A stretch of 47,128 bases of DNA from NCBI GenBank assembly GCA_024690665.1, contig JAILOU010000031.1, forward strand, positions 1 through 47,128, in the 5' to 3' direction. Under the pieces are notes generated by a model, which saw only the letters and a list, made by a program, of their open reading frames with translations, was not told the origin of the DNA and ran no database searches. Shown piece by piece: positions 15,694 through 23,377 of the stretch; position 1 is the stretch's first letter; each line of letters opens with the position of its first letter. The position numbers were made by a program, and so were the translations under genes. The stretch is from Eubacterium sp. (lineage in GTDB: Bacteria > Bacillota > Clostridia > Lachnospirales > Lachnospiraceae).

Positions 15694-16886
15694 AACGTTT
15701 TGTTCGAAGCATCATCCTTTTAGGTCTATTACTCTGTTTAGGATTATCCGCGCTGCATACAAGTCGCATTTCAACCAATTTTGCTGATCAAATTTTAGAA
15801 GAAGCAGACGGCTATATCCCGATTGTATTTCTATGTCCAAAGAGCGGCTATTATTCCTTTGTCGGAAGTGACGCTGCCTGGTCTGCACAGTATGCCGTCG
15901 ATAAAATAAATGCACAGGGCGGAATCAATGGCACCAAGATTCGTTTAATCATCAAGGATACAGAATCTGACCCAACCTTAGATCTTCGTTACTACCAAGG
16001 TGCTTCCTCGGTTACGCCAATTATTTTAGGCCCGATTGACGCCCCGGAAAGTGCTGCTATTGCGGACTATCTCAGCACTGAAAAAAGCGTTTCTCTTGCT
16101 GCTTATTCATACCCAAAGATTCGTAACGTTGCAAAGCCCTACGGCATCTCATTTATGAGTGATTCAGATAGCGGCGAGCTAGGTTCTGTTACAAACTGGG
16201 CAAAAGATCACCCCGATATAAAACGCGTTGTCATCTTCTCAAATAAGGGCGATGATTCAAAGTCCGAAACCGTTACCCAATTAAAAGAACTCCTTCCGGA
16301 TCTCGATTTGTCCCTTGTTGATGTCATTGATATCTCCGGAGAACGAACCACACGTGTTTATCAAAAAGCAGCTATCTCTGCTTTAAATGCTGATGTGGAC
16401 GGCTATATCTCTCTTCTTAGTGATTATGATTACTGCAATGTCTTACAAGAACTGCGCCTTCGCGGTGTTACAGACGGCGACACGATCTGTGCCTCTTTTT
16501 CTTCCTTCTCCGCATCTCTTCTAGACAGCGCCGGCGATTCTTTAGACGGCACTTATATCTGGAGTAAATTCGATTATTCCTATGAGGGGGAAGAGTGGCA
16601 AGATCTTGTACGCGTTTATAAAAACGAACACGACGGTGAACTGCCTCTTCGCAATGTCATCAGCGATATCTATGACTCCGTTCTCGCCATTGCAACCTGT
16701 TATAGTGAACTTCATCTTGATGGCACCGAGACGGATGCCGCCACCCGTAATGCTGTAACAAACTGGTTTTATAATTCCAATGTCATCCACGGAATTCAAG
16801 GAGATTTTTACTGGGATGAGGGCGAGAAGATTGCTGATTACCACTACTTTACCTTTGACGGTTCGACTCCGACTACGCTCAAATAA
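15675..16886 (+). CDS. Membrane-anchored periplasmic-type solute-binding protein (Leu/Ile/Val-BP fold), probable sensor partner
   Basis: 403 residues with one N-terminal hydrophobic segment (about 10-26, IILLGLLLCLGLSALHTS) without a clear lipobox, so probably an uncleaved anchor. The rest is a type I binding-protein fold: PIVFLCPKSGYYSFVGSDAA, WSAQYAVDKINAQGGINGTK, IRLIIKDTESDPT, VTPIILGPIDAPESAAIADY. The start codon is TTG, correctly spaced from GGGGAGGGAAG, and lies inside the kinase gene. There is no ABC permease or ATPase nearby. Order RR-HK-binding protein suggests it presents a ligand to the kinase, as in other three-component systems. The ligand is unknown; amino or carboxylic acids are typical for the fold. 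Confidence 0.85.
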   Translation: MVYSGLKRFVRSIILLGLLLCLGLSALHTSRISTNFADQILEEADGYIPIVFLCPKSGYYSFVGSDAAWSAQYAVDKINAQGGINGTKIRLIIKDTESDPTLDLRYYQGASSVTPIILGPIDAPESAAIADYLSTEKSVSLAAYSYPKIRNVAKPYGISFMSDSDSGELGSVTNWAKDHPDIKRVVIFSNKGDDSKSETVTQLKELLPDLDLSLVDVIDISGERTTRVYQKAAISALNADVDGYISLLSDYDYCNVLQELRLRGVTDGDTICASFSSFSASLLDSAGDSLDGTYIWSKFDYSYEGEEWQDLVRVYKNEHDGELPLRNVISDIYDSVLAIATCYSELHLDGTETDAATRNAVTNWFYNSNVIHGIQGDFYWDEGEKIADYHYFTFDGSTPTTLK

Positions 16887-16893
16887 CTTCATA

Positions 16894-16926
16894 TTCCACA
16901 CTCCTTCCACATTCCTTCCATTCATG
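16894..16926 (+). promoter_or_regulatory. Three 11-bp direct repeats ahead of the permease, candidate response-regulator box
   Basis: TTCCACACTCC, TTCCACATTCC and TTCCATTCATG follow each other with no gap (starts 16894, 16905, 16916). The third covers the -35 position of a promoter whose -10 is TATAGT at 16943-16948. Tandem 11 bp repeats overlapping the -35 are the standard arrangement for OmpR/PhoB-type activators, and such a regulator is encoded in the same cluster. Confidence 0.65.
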
Positions 16927-16996
16927 TTTCATGCCTAAGAGTTATAGTTTTTTCAACAGGGAGTTATTACACATTTATTTATGAGGAGGAAAAACT

Positions 16997-18337
16997 ATGA
17001 CTGCTTTAGGTATTATCGGCATTATTGTTGGTGTCGCAATCCTGATCTACGGTGCGTACAAGGGAATTTCAACAATCATCCTCGCACCACTATGCGGACT
17101 TTTAATCGCATTATTCAACGGCATGAATCTGCTCGAAACATTTACAGATACCATGCTTCCAAGTACTTGTAACTATGTAACTGCTATGCTCGGACCGGTT
17201 ATGTGTGGCTGTGTTATCGCCGCAATCTATAACAAAAGCGGAGCTGCGCTTTCAATTGCAAATGCATTATATTCACTTTTTACCATGGGTGCACGAAAAA
17301 AAGCTGCCGAAGGTGAAACAATTGTGATGCGTCCAATTCTTGCAATTATTACCATCTATGTGATTGGAACAACACTTGCATACAGCGGTATGAATCCTGT
17401 CGTGCTGATGTTCATCCTGTTCCCGATTGCCATGGACTTATTTGAAAAATCATTAATTCCAAGAGCTATGGGACCGGGTGTTGTACTTGGCGCACTTGCC
17501 ACAGCCGCCTGCTCAATGCCGGGTACCACTTCTGATCAAAATGTTATCGCGGTACAGATGCTTGGCACAACTCCTATGGCTGCAGCCATTCCAGGATTTA
17601 TCGGTGGCGGTGTTGTTCTCGCACTGAACATTATCATGATGAATATCATTTCCAAAAAAGAAATTGCTGCCGGACATGTCTATGATCCGCCTAAGGCTTT
17701 ACAGGGTCGTCCAAAGGATGTGAAAACGCCTCATTGGATTTTCGCAGTTATTCCGATTGCAGTTACCTTAATCTGTTTTAACGGGCTTCATTGGGACATT
17801 CTCCCTTCTATGATGCTTAACATTATTCTTTCACTTATTTTCTTTTTCCCATATTACGGAAAATTTGCAGGGCTGAAAGAATTACTGGTTCCAGTTGGAA
17901 GTCAGACAACCATGCTTGTTTTACAGGTCGGTCTTCTTGGAGCAATCGGCGGTGTCGTTGCTGCATCTCCGGCATTCCCGGTTCTTACAGATGCCTTATT
18001 ATCCATGCATGGTCCTGCTCTTCTAAAAGTAGTCCTTGCCATCGCACTTTTGACAGGTGCTTCCGGTTCCGGACCTGCAGGATTATCTGCTACCCTGCCT
18101 TATTTGTCAGGAACATTTACCAATATGGGTGTCAGCCTTGATGCACTTCACCGTGTATCCGTATTTGCATCTCAGACACTTGATACCCTGCCAACCAACC
18201 CGGGCTACATCATTACAACAGGAATTGCAGAAATTGAAATCAAAGACTCATACAAATATGTATTTGTTACAACCGTTTTAAATACTTCTATTACAGCAGT
18301 TGTTGTAGCTTTGATTCTTACTATATTCCCATGTTAA
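16997..18337 (+). CDS. GntP-family permease (gluconate/carboxylate:H+ symporter-like)
   Basis: 446 residues with about twelve hydrophobic segments. Opening LGIIGIIVGVAILIYGAYKG, then ISTIILAPLCGLLIALFNGM, and the re-entrant-like segments SMPGTTSDQNVIAVQMLGTT and TGASGSGPAGLSATLPYLSG are characteristic of the GntP family, whose members import gluconate, hydroxybutyrate or related hydroxy acids. An excellent ribosome site (GAGGAGG) precedes the ATG. It sits 110 bases downstream of the binding-protein sensor gene with its own promoter carrying regulator-like repeats, so it is the likely target of the adjacent two-component system. Substrate is not determined; no catabolic genes flank it. Confidence 0.88.
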   Translation: MTALGIIGIIVGVAILIYGAYKGISTIILAPLCGLLIALFNGMNLLETFTDTMLPSTCNYVTAMLGPVMCGCVIAAIYNKSGAALSIANALYSLFTMGARKKAAEGETIVMRPILAIITIYVIGTTLAYSGMNPVVLMFILFPIAMDLFEKSLIPRAMGPGVVLGALATAACSMPGTTSDQNVIAVQMLGTTPMAAAIPGFIGGGVVLALNIIMMNIISKKEIAAGHVYDPPKALQGRPKDVKTPHWIFAVIPIAVTLICFNGLHWDILPSMMLNIILSLIFFFPYYGKFAGLKELLVPVGSQTTMLVLQVGLLGAIGGVVAASPAFPVLTDALLSMHGPALLKVVLAIALLTGASGSGPAGLSATLPYLSGTFTNMGVSLDALHRVSVFASQTLDTLPTNPGYIITTGIAEIEIKDSYKYVFVTTVLNTSITAVVVALILTIFPC

Positions 18338-18342
18338 TAACG

Positions 18343-18381
18343 AAAAAGGTGGAGAACCCATAAAAGTTCTCCACCTTTTTT
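18343..18381. terminator. Bidirectional terminator between permease and glcK
   Basis: AAAAAGGTGGAGAAC pairs with GTTCTCCACCTTTTT around a short loop; T-runs are present on both strands. Confidence 0.9.
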
Positions 18382-19327
18382 ATCGAAACGTATCCAGTAC
18401 CAGTTTCACCCCGCCGTAGATGCCGGCATCATTACCAAGTTTTGCCAGTACAAACTTCGTATCACGCGCCGCATGAAATGCGTAGCACCGAAACTGCTCT
18501 TTTAAAGACTGCGTCACAATCTCTCCCGCCTTGGCAACGCCGCCTCCAATGACAAATGCCTGCGGATTAATAACCGCGGCCACTCCTGCCAGCGCCTTGC
18601 CAAGCGTCCCTGCAAATTGCTCCACCATCTTAAGTGCCACTGCATCGCCGGCCTTAGCGGCATCGAAGATATCCTTAGCCGTTATCGGGTTACACTCTCT
18701 TAGCACGGACGGCTCTTTACTTTCCTTCAGGTACTCGCGGCAGACACGGGCAATGCCGGTGGCCGAAGCATACTGCTCGAGGCAACCGTGTTTTCCACAG
18801 GCACACGCTATTGGCTCATCGTCACGCACCGGAATATGACCGATTTCTCCGGCAGCTCCATGTGCTCCCGAAACGATGCGGCCATCTAAGATTACGCCAC
18901 CGCCGACACCGGTTCCAAGCGTCACCATCACAAGGCTGCTATATCCCTGGCCGCCGCCCATCCACATTTCGCCAAGGGCTGCGACATTGGCATCATTGCC
19001 GGCCTTAACGTTAAGACCGCAGCGCCGCTTCATCTCTACCTCTACATTTATGACATCCCAGCCAAGATTGATGCATTTATAGACCGTTCCTTCCCAGCCA
19101 ACCGGACCCGGAACGCCCATGCCAACTCCTGCAATATCCTCAGGATCAATCTCATGCTGCTCCATCACACGCTTGATTTCTTCCGCAATATCATCTAACA
19201 GCGTAAGATTTGCGTCATTTTTTTTAGACGGAATCTCCCACTTTTCCAGAATCTTTCCATCTGTATAAAACAATCCCATCTTAACGGTGGTACCGCCAAT
19301 ATCAACCCCAAATGCATATTTTTTCAT
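18380..19327 (-). CDS. glcK: ROK-family glucokinase
   Basis: 315 residues. Phosphate-1 motif FGVDIGGTTVKMG at the N-terminus, catalytic GNDANVAALGE (Asp), the ROK signature VTLGTGVGGGVILDGRIVSG followed by AHGAAGEIGH, and the zinc-binding CACGKHGCLEQYAS motif are all present. It phosphorylates glucose with ATP in the cytosol. The start at 19327 follows GAGGAG; the longer GTG-started frame has no ribosome site. It is the last gene of the queuosine operon strand; a TATAAT near its start (GCTATAATG at 19359-19367) could give it a separate promoter, although the -35 is weak. Confidence 0.93.
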   Translation of the reverse strand: MKKYAFGVDIGGTTVKMGLFYTDGKILEKWEIPSKKNDANLTLLDDIAEEIKRVMEQHEIDPEDIAGVGMGVPGPVGWEGTVYKCINLGWDVINVEVEMKRRCGLNVKAGNDANVAALGEMWMGGGQGYSSLVMVTLGTGVGGGVILDGRIVSGAHGAAGEIGHIPVRDDEPIACACGKHGCLEQYASATGIARVCREYLKESKEPSVLRECNPITAKDIFDAAKAGDAVALKMVEQFAGTLGKALAGVAAVINPQAFVIGGGVAKAGEIVTQSLKEQFRCYAFHAARDTKFVLAKLGNDAGIYGGVKLVLDTFR

Positions 19328-19358
19328 CTCACCGCTCCTCACCTGTTTGTTAGGCACA

Positions 19359-20372
19359 TTATAGCATATCCGAGATCGCTATGACATTGTCCTCGCAATA
19401 TTCGATTTCCTGCGAATAGAGCTTATAATTGCAGATGCGGTCCCACATTGTAAGACTGCCTTTTTGCTTATAGCTATCGGCATCAAGCGCCTCCATCATA
19501 CGAATGCTATAGAGCGCCAATCGCACCTTGCCGGCTATATCATCGTCATATCGCGCCTGCATAAAATACCGGTAAATAAAATAATATAGTAAATGCAGAT
19601 ACCCGTCTTGTAGATCTTTACATGCTTCATATAGCTGATCTCGCCCACAAAACCGCGTACCTTCCATCTTCTCAAGAAGTTCTCTCCACAAAGGCTTATT
19701 GATTTCCAGACTCTTGTACTCTTTTATTAAATCTTCATATGATTTTAGCATTATCTTCGTATCTTCCGGGCCTTCGTAGGCAATCTCCTGCTTTTCACAC
19801 CAGCTTTCGTACGCAAGTTGCATCTGCGAAGCCATACGCACCATATCCCGTTCTATATTTTCATAGTCAGTTGCTTTTGAAATGGTCTCAAGCATCTGCC
19901 CGCGCGCTTTAAGTAGATATTTCTCACGAAGCAGTTCTTCTTCACTTCCTTCTTCTTCCCCTTCTATTGTCTCACTTACAAGTTCCATCGGCGACTCCAA
20001 AATCAGCCGCGCCGCCTCTTCACACGCCAGGCCGATGCCTTCTTCCGTGCGGCTTGCCATCCAGTCATAAAACCGCGGATGGTCGGTGCAGATCTGGCAG
20101 ATGTGTTCTTCGCCAAGTTCTAAGATGATTTCACACAGATTCTGCGCATTCAAAAAAGGACAACGCTCGTTACTTGTCAGTTTAAAATACGCGCTGTCCT
20201 TATCCCGCTCAATATTCTCCCGAAGCTTCTTACCGATTGCTCCGGACTGTGATTCGTAATATGCCAATGTCTCTTCATCGATATCGATTTCCCAGCCGAT
20301 ACAACAACTGTCTGTGCATGCACCGGCAAGGCAATGAAACGAAGACATATAGCCGGGTCTTACTCTTATCAT
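19359..20372 (-). CDS. FliB-like flagellin lysine-N-methylase family protein
   Basis: 337 residues. The N-terminus (MSSFHCLAGACTDSCCIGWE, IDIDEETLAYY) and the cluster CPFLNAQNLCEIILELGEEH then ICQICTDHPRFY match the FliB family. Family members are annotated as flagellin lysine N-methylases; the many paired cysteines suggest bound metal, possibly an iron-sulfur cluster (known of related radical enzymes, not shown here). No flagellin or flagellar gene lies in the window. Here it is inserted between queF and glcK, starting 1 base after the queF stop, so it is co-transcribed with queuosine genes. Its substrate in this context is unclear. Confidence 0.82.
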   Translation of the reverse strand: MIRVRPGYMSSFHCLAGACTDSCCIGWEIDIDEETLAYYESQSGAIGKKLRENIERDKDSAYFKLTSNERCPFLNAQNLCEIILELGEEHICQICTDHPRFYDWMASRTEEGIGLACEEAARLILESPMELVSETIEGEEEGSEEELLREKYLLKARGQMLETISKATDYENIERDMVRMASQMQLAYESWCEKQEIAYEGPEDTKIMLKSYEDLIKEYKSLEINKPLWRELLEKMEGTRFCGRDQLYEACKDLQDGYLHLLYYFIYRYFMQARYDDDIAGKVRLALYSIRMMEALDADSYKQKGSLTMWDRICNYKLYSQEIEYCEDNVIAISDML

Positions 20373-20373
20373 A

Positions 20374-20856
20374 CTATCGATTGTCCACTCTCTCCGGATT
20401 CATGTCGTGATGCGTCAGTCTGTCCCACGCAACCTGTTCCCACTTCGTTCCCGGTTTCCCGTAGTTACAATAAGGATCGATGGAAAGGCCGCCTCTTGGC
20501 AGGAACTTTCCCCATACCTCGATGTATTTTGGATCCATCAGCTTAATCAGATCTTTCATAATGATATTCATGCAATCCTCATGAAAGTCTCCGTGATTCC
20601 GAAAAGAAAACAAATATAATTTTAAGGATTTACTTTCCACCATCTTCTCGGACGGTACATAGGAGATGTAGACCGTACCAAAATCAGGCTGCCCCGTAAT
20701 CGGACACAGGGATGTGAATTCCGGACAATTGAATTTTACAAAATAGTCATTGCCCGGATGTTTATTGTCAAAGCACTCAAGTACATCCGGATCATAATCC
20801 ATCGAATACTGTGTCTGTTTGCTTCCAAGTTTTGTTAAATGTTCGTTCTCTCTCAT
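20374..20856 (-). CDS. queF: NADPH-dependent preQ0 reductase (7-cyano-7-deazaguanine reductase)
   Basis: QueF reduces the nitrile of preQ0 to the amine preQ1, the last soluble step before tRNA insertion. At 160 residues it is the short unimodular type. The catalytic Cys lies in [16 protein letters not shown], where the Asp two turns on is the proton donor, and the QueF motif [20 protein letters not shown] is intact. It follows queC by 3 bases. As preQ1 is the ligand of the riboswitch at the head of the operon, this enzyme's product closes the feedback loop. Confidence 0.95.
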   Translation of the reverse strand: MRENEHLTKLGSKQTQYSMDYDPDVLECFDNKHPGNDYFVKFNCPEFTSLCPITGQPDFGTVYISYVPSEKMVESKSLKLYLFSFRNHGDFHEDCMNIIMKDLIKLMDPKYIEVWGKFLPRGGLSIDPYCNYGKPGTKWEQVAWDRLTHHDMNPERVDNR

Positions 20857-20859
20857 CTT

Positions 20860-21546
20860 CTATCCTTTCAATGCAGGGTCTTTTACGTTATTAGCCGCAA
20901 ATGCCGCCGCTCTGTCAATACAGGTTCCGCAGGTTCCGCACGGCTCATCGCCGCCTTCATAGCAAGACCACGTCAGCTCATACGGAACACCAAGTTCTAA
21001 GCCCTTCTTAACGACCTCAGCCTTGGATACGTTGACAAATGGCGCCTCAATCTTCACCTGGTGGCCGCTTCCTTCCCAGATGGCCTCGTTCATCGCATTG
21101 TTAAATGCGCCCGAACAATCCGGATACGCGAATCCCGCCGCATCATCCGCATGTGCACCATAGTAGATAACGCTGCACTCTTTGCTTAGCGCAATGCTTG
21201 CCGCCGTGGATAAAAACAGTCCGTTTCGAAACGGCACATAGGTGCTGACCGGCTTATCACCGTGGGTCTTGTCAATCTGCTCGTTATAACTTTCCTTTGG
21301 AACATCCTGCGTAGAATGCTTAAGAAGCGAGCAGTCTGAATACTGAAAAATCTTCGACAGATCCAAAAACAGATGCTCCACGCCGTAGTACTCCGCTACC
21401 GCGATAGAACTTTGAATCTCTTTATCATGCTTTTGACCGTAAGACATGGACAACGCAATCACATTGTCTGCTCCATACTTGTCAATCGCCATTCCAAGCG
21501 CCGTTGTCGAATCCACACCGCCGCTGAATAAAACCATTGCTTTCAT
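20860..21546 (-). CDS. queC: 7-cyano-7-deazaguanine (preQ0) synthase
   Basis: ATP-dependent conversion of 7-carboxy-7-deazaguanine and ammonia to preQ0. The PP-loop MVLFSGGVDSTTALGMA opens the protein, AHADDAAGFAYPDC lies mid-sequence, and four zinc-ligand cysteines are at the C-terminus (SCYEGGDEPCGTCGTC). 228 residues is normal. It lies 13 bases after folE with its own ribosome site. Confidence 0.96.
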   Translation of the reverse strand: MKAMVLFSGGVDSTTALGMAIDKYGADNVIALSMSYGQKHDKEIQSSIAVAEYYGVEHLFLDLSKIFQYSDCSLLKHSTQDVPKESYNEQIDKTHGDKPVSTYVPFRNGLFLSTAASIALSKECSVIYYGAHADDAAGFAYPDCSGAFNNAMNEAIWEGSGHQVKIEAPFVNVSKAEVVKKGLELGVPYELTWSCYEGGDEPCGTCGTCIDRAAAFAANNVKDPALKG

Positions 21547-21559
21547 GTTACTTGCCTTT

Positions 21560-22126
21560 CTACTTTAGATAGAGCTGTAGCGATGCATCATCTTTAAATG
21601 CTCCGCGAAGCTCTGCCGTAAATGTCTTCGTGTTATTTTTCTTAATGCCTCTTGCCGATACGCAGCTGTGACGACCTTCAATGCACACTGCCACATCTTC
21701 GCTGCCCGTCACTTCCATCATGATATCCGCAATGTCGCGCCCGATTCGTTCCTGCAGCTGCAGTCTTCTTCCAACCATATCGCAGATTCTGGCAATCTTG
21801 GACAGGCCAACCACCTTGCCCTTTGGCACATAGGCAACCGTCGCCTTCATGTCATACATGAGCGCCATATGATGCTCGCAGTAAGAGAATAAGTCAATAT
21901 CCTTCATCACAACCACACGGCTGTCATCCACTTCAAAATCATCTTCAAATGTCTTATCAAACATCTTCGCAATCTCATGATTCGTATAATTCATGCCCTC
22001 AAAGACTTCTTCATACATCTTCGCCACGCGCTTTGGCGTCTCACAAAGTCCCTCGCGACTTGGATCGTCACCAAGTGCGATCAGTATTCCCTTGATATGT
22101 TCTTCGATTGCTTTTGTATCAATCAC
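21560..22126 (-). CDS. folE: GTP cyclohydrolase I, type IA
   Basis: Converts GTP to 7,8-dihydroneopterin triphosphate, the first step of both folate and queuosine synthesis; here the operon points to queuosine. Zinc and active-site segments are [41 protein letters not shown] and [17 protein letters not shown] chose a GTG start at 22126: AGAGGTG lies upstream and the GTG begins 1 base after the queE stop codon. An upstream in-frame ATG at 22144 has no ribosome site and would overlap queE. The result is about 188 residues, the usual length. Confidence 0.94.
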   Translation of the reverse strand: MIDTKAIEEHIKGILIALGDDPSREGLCETPKRVAKMYEEVFEGMNYTNHEIAKMFDKTFEDDFEVDDSRVVVMKDIDLFSYCEHHMALMYDMKATVAYVPKGKVVGLSKIARICDMVGRRLQLQERIGRDIADIMMEVTGSEDVAVCIEGRHSCVSARGIKKNNTKTFTAELRGAFKDDASLQLYLK

Positions 22127-22127
22127 G

Positions 22128-22784
22128 TTATACACCTCTTTCATTTGGATCCCAGATAACTTTATGCATCTGAATCTGCAAACGGACATCATTCATCTGA
22201 TGTTCGGTCATATATTCTACCATCTTAGCCGGCTCAATCTGTCCAAAGATCGGGCTAAGATAGACTTTACACATTTTCGTCAGCTGATACTTCGTTATGA
22301 TCTGCCTTGCTCTTTCAAGGTCTTCATAGCTGCCGGCTACAAACTTCACCGTATCGGATTCTTTTAAATGGCTAAAATTCGAAAGCAGCATCTTGCTCTC
22401 ACAGCCGCTCGAGGGCAATTTATAATCCATGGTAAAGGACGGCCGATGCTCCTTCGTATATGGGGCCAGATCCACCGATCCGTTGGTTTCGATTTCAACG
22501 CGAAGATGCGGATTAGACACCAGTCTTTTTAAGAGCTGTGGCATCTCGCTCTGCAAGAGTGGCTCACCACCAGTCAGCGTAACATTTTGAACACCCGAAG
22601 CTGCCACCTTGTCGTAGATTTCATCCGGCGTCAGCTCTTCGCAGGGACAGTCCTTATCATTTGCCCACATCGTGTCACAATAACTGCATCTTAGATTACA
22701 GCCCTGAAACCGGACAAACATCGCCAGTTCCCCTGCTCTTTGCCCTTCTCCGTTAATGCTGACAAATGTCTCTACAACCTTCAT
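22128..22784 (-). CDS. queE: 7-carboxy-7-deazaguanine synthase, radical SAM
   Basis: Ring-contracts carboxy-tetrahydropterin to 7-carboxy-7-deazaguanine. The iron-sulfur motif is CNLRCSYC (CX3CX2C) in the context [19 protein letters not shown]; the N-terminal [15 protein letters not shown] and the SAM-binding [11 protein letters not shown] are typical of QueE. 218 residues. It overlaps queD by 4 bases, so translation is coupled. Confidence 0.94.
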   Translation of the reverse strand: MKVVETFVSINGEGQRAGELAMFVRFQGCNLRCSYCDTMWANDKDCPCEELTPDEIYDKVAASGVQNVTLTGGEPLLQSEMPQLLKRLVSNPHLRVEIETNGSVDLAPYTKEHRPSFTMDYKLPSSGCESKMLLSNFSHLKESDTVKFVAGSYEDLERARQIITKYQLTKMCKVYLSPIFGQIEPAKMVEYMTEHQMNDVRLQIQMHKVIWDPNERGV

Positions 22785-23203
22785 GACTCCTCATATGCCG
22801 CGCAGTTATTCACCGTTTCATACACTTCCATGCGGTGCACGGCATATCCTTTCTCTTTCATTCGCTCATAAAAATATTTTGCAAAGCATTCCGCCGTCGG
22901 ACGAAAGTCAACTTCTACCATGCGAAAGTCTTCTTCGCGAAGCGCCTCTATCGTCTTCTCCTTCAAAGAGCCCTTCTCATAGATGAGACTGTGATCCATC
23001 TCATCGCACAGTTTCTTAAGTTCTGTTTTAAGTTCTCCAAAATCCACCAGCATTCCGCGTGTCTGCCGGTCCTCATTCAAAGTATCTCCTGCAATCTGCG
23101 CCACAACTCTCCATCTGTGACCATGCAGGTTCTTGCATTTTCCATCATATCCACTTAAAAAATGTGCTGCATCAAAACTTTGCTCTGTTTTTAAAAAGTA
23201 CAT
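22781..23203 (-). CDS. queD: 6-carboxy-5,6,7,8-tetrahydropterin synthase
   Basis: Second step of queuosine-precursor synthesis. Zinc-binding histidines are in FDAAHFLSGYDGKCKNLHGH, with the catalytic Cys of GKCKNLHGH, and the DHSLIYE and PTAECFAKYFYERM segments are family-typical. The start at 23203 follows AAGGAGCGGG; the longer frame reaches back into the riboswitch terminator and is not translated. First gene of the operon queD-queE-folE-queC-queF. Confidence 0.94.
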   Translation of the reverse strand: MYFLKTEQSFDAAHFLSGYDGKCKNLHGHRWRVVAQIAGDTLNEDRQTRGMLVDFGELKTELKKLCDEMDHSLIYEKGSLKEKTIEALREEDFRMVEVDFRPTAECFAKYFYERMKEKGYAVHRMEVYETVNNCAAYEES

Positions 23204-23226
23204 CTTTCCCGCTCCTTGCTTAGCAA

Positions 23227-23335
23227 TAAAAAAGGTCTTGTGGCATAGTACCACAAGACCTGATGAATACATTGTTATTCACGATCAGTCCTGGTTTTGT
23301 TTTACGACAGGATGGTACAAACGAACTGTCGGCGC
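23227..23335 (-). promoter_or_regulatory. preQ1-I-like riboswitch with antiterminator and terminator upstream of queD
   Basis: On the minus strand the leader holds: a 5 bp stem GACAG/CTGTC (23330-23326 with 23310-23306), a loop containing UUCGUUUGUACC, and an A-rich tail AAAACAAAACC that can pair back to the loop (UUUG with CAAA), which is the H-type pseudoknot plan of preQ1-I aptamers; then an alternative stem (GACTGAT... with ATCAGGTC, 23290-23257); then a strong terminator GGTCTTGTGG/CCACAAGACC plus T-run (23260-23227). The alternative stem uses the first bases of the terminator, so the two exclude each other. Ligand binding would favour termination. Class assignment rests on layout and gene context. 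Confidence 0.75.
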
Positions 23336-23349
23336 CTAAGCACATTGGT

Positions 23350-23377
23350 ATTATAGCACCCTGCCCTTTAATGTCAA
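23350..23377 (-). promoter_or_regulatory. Consensus promoter of the queuosine operon
   Basis: TTGACA (23377-23372) and TATAAT (23355-23350) with a 16-base spacer. The -35 box overlaps the stop codon of the upstream hydantoinase-family gene. Confidence 0.85.
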
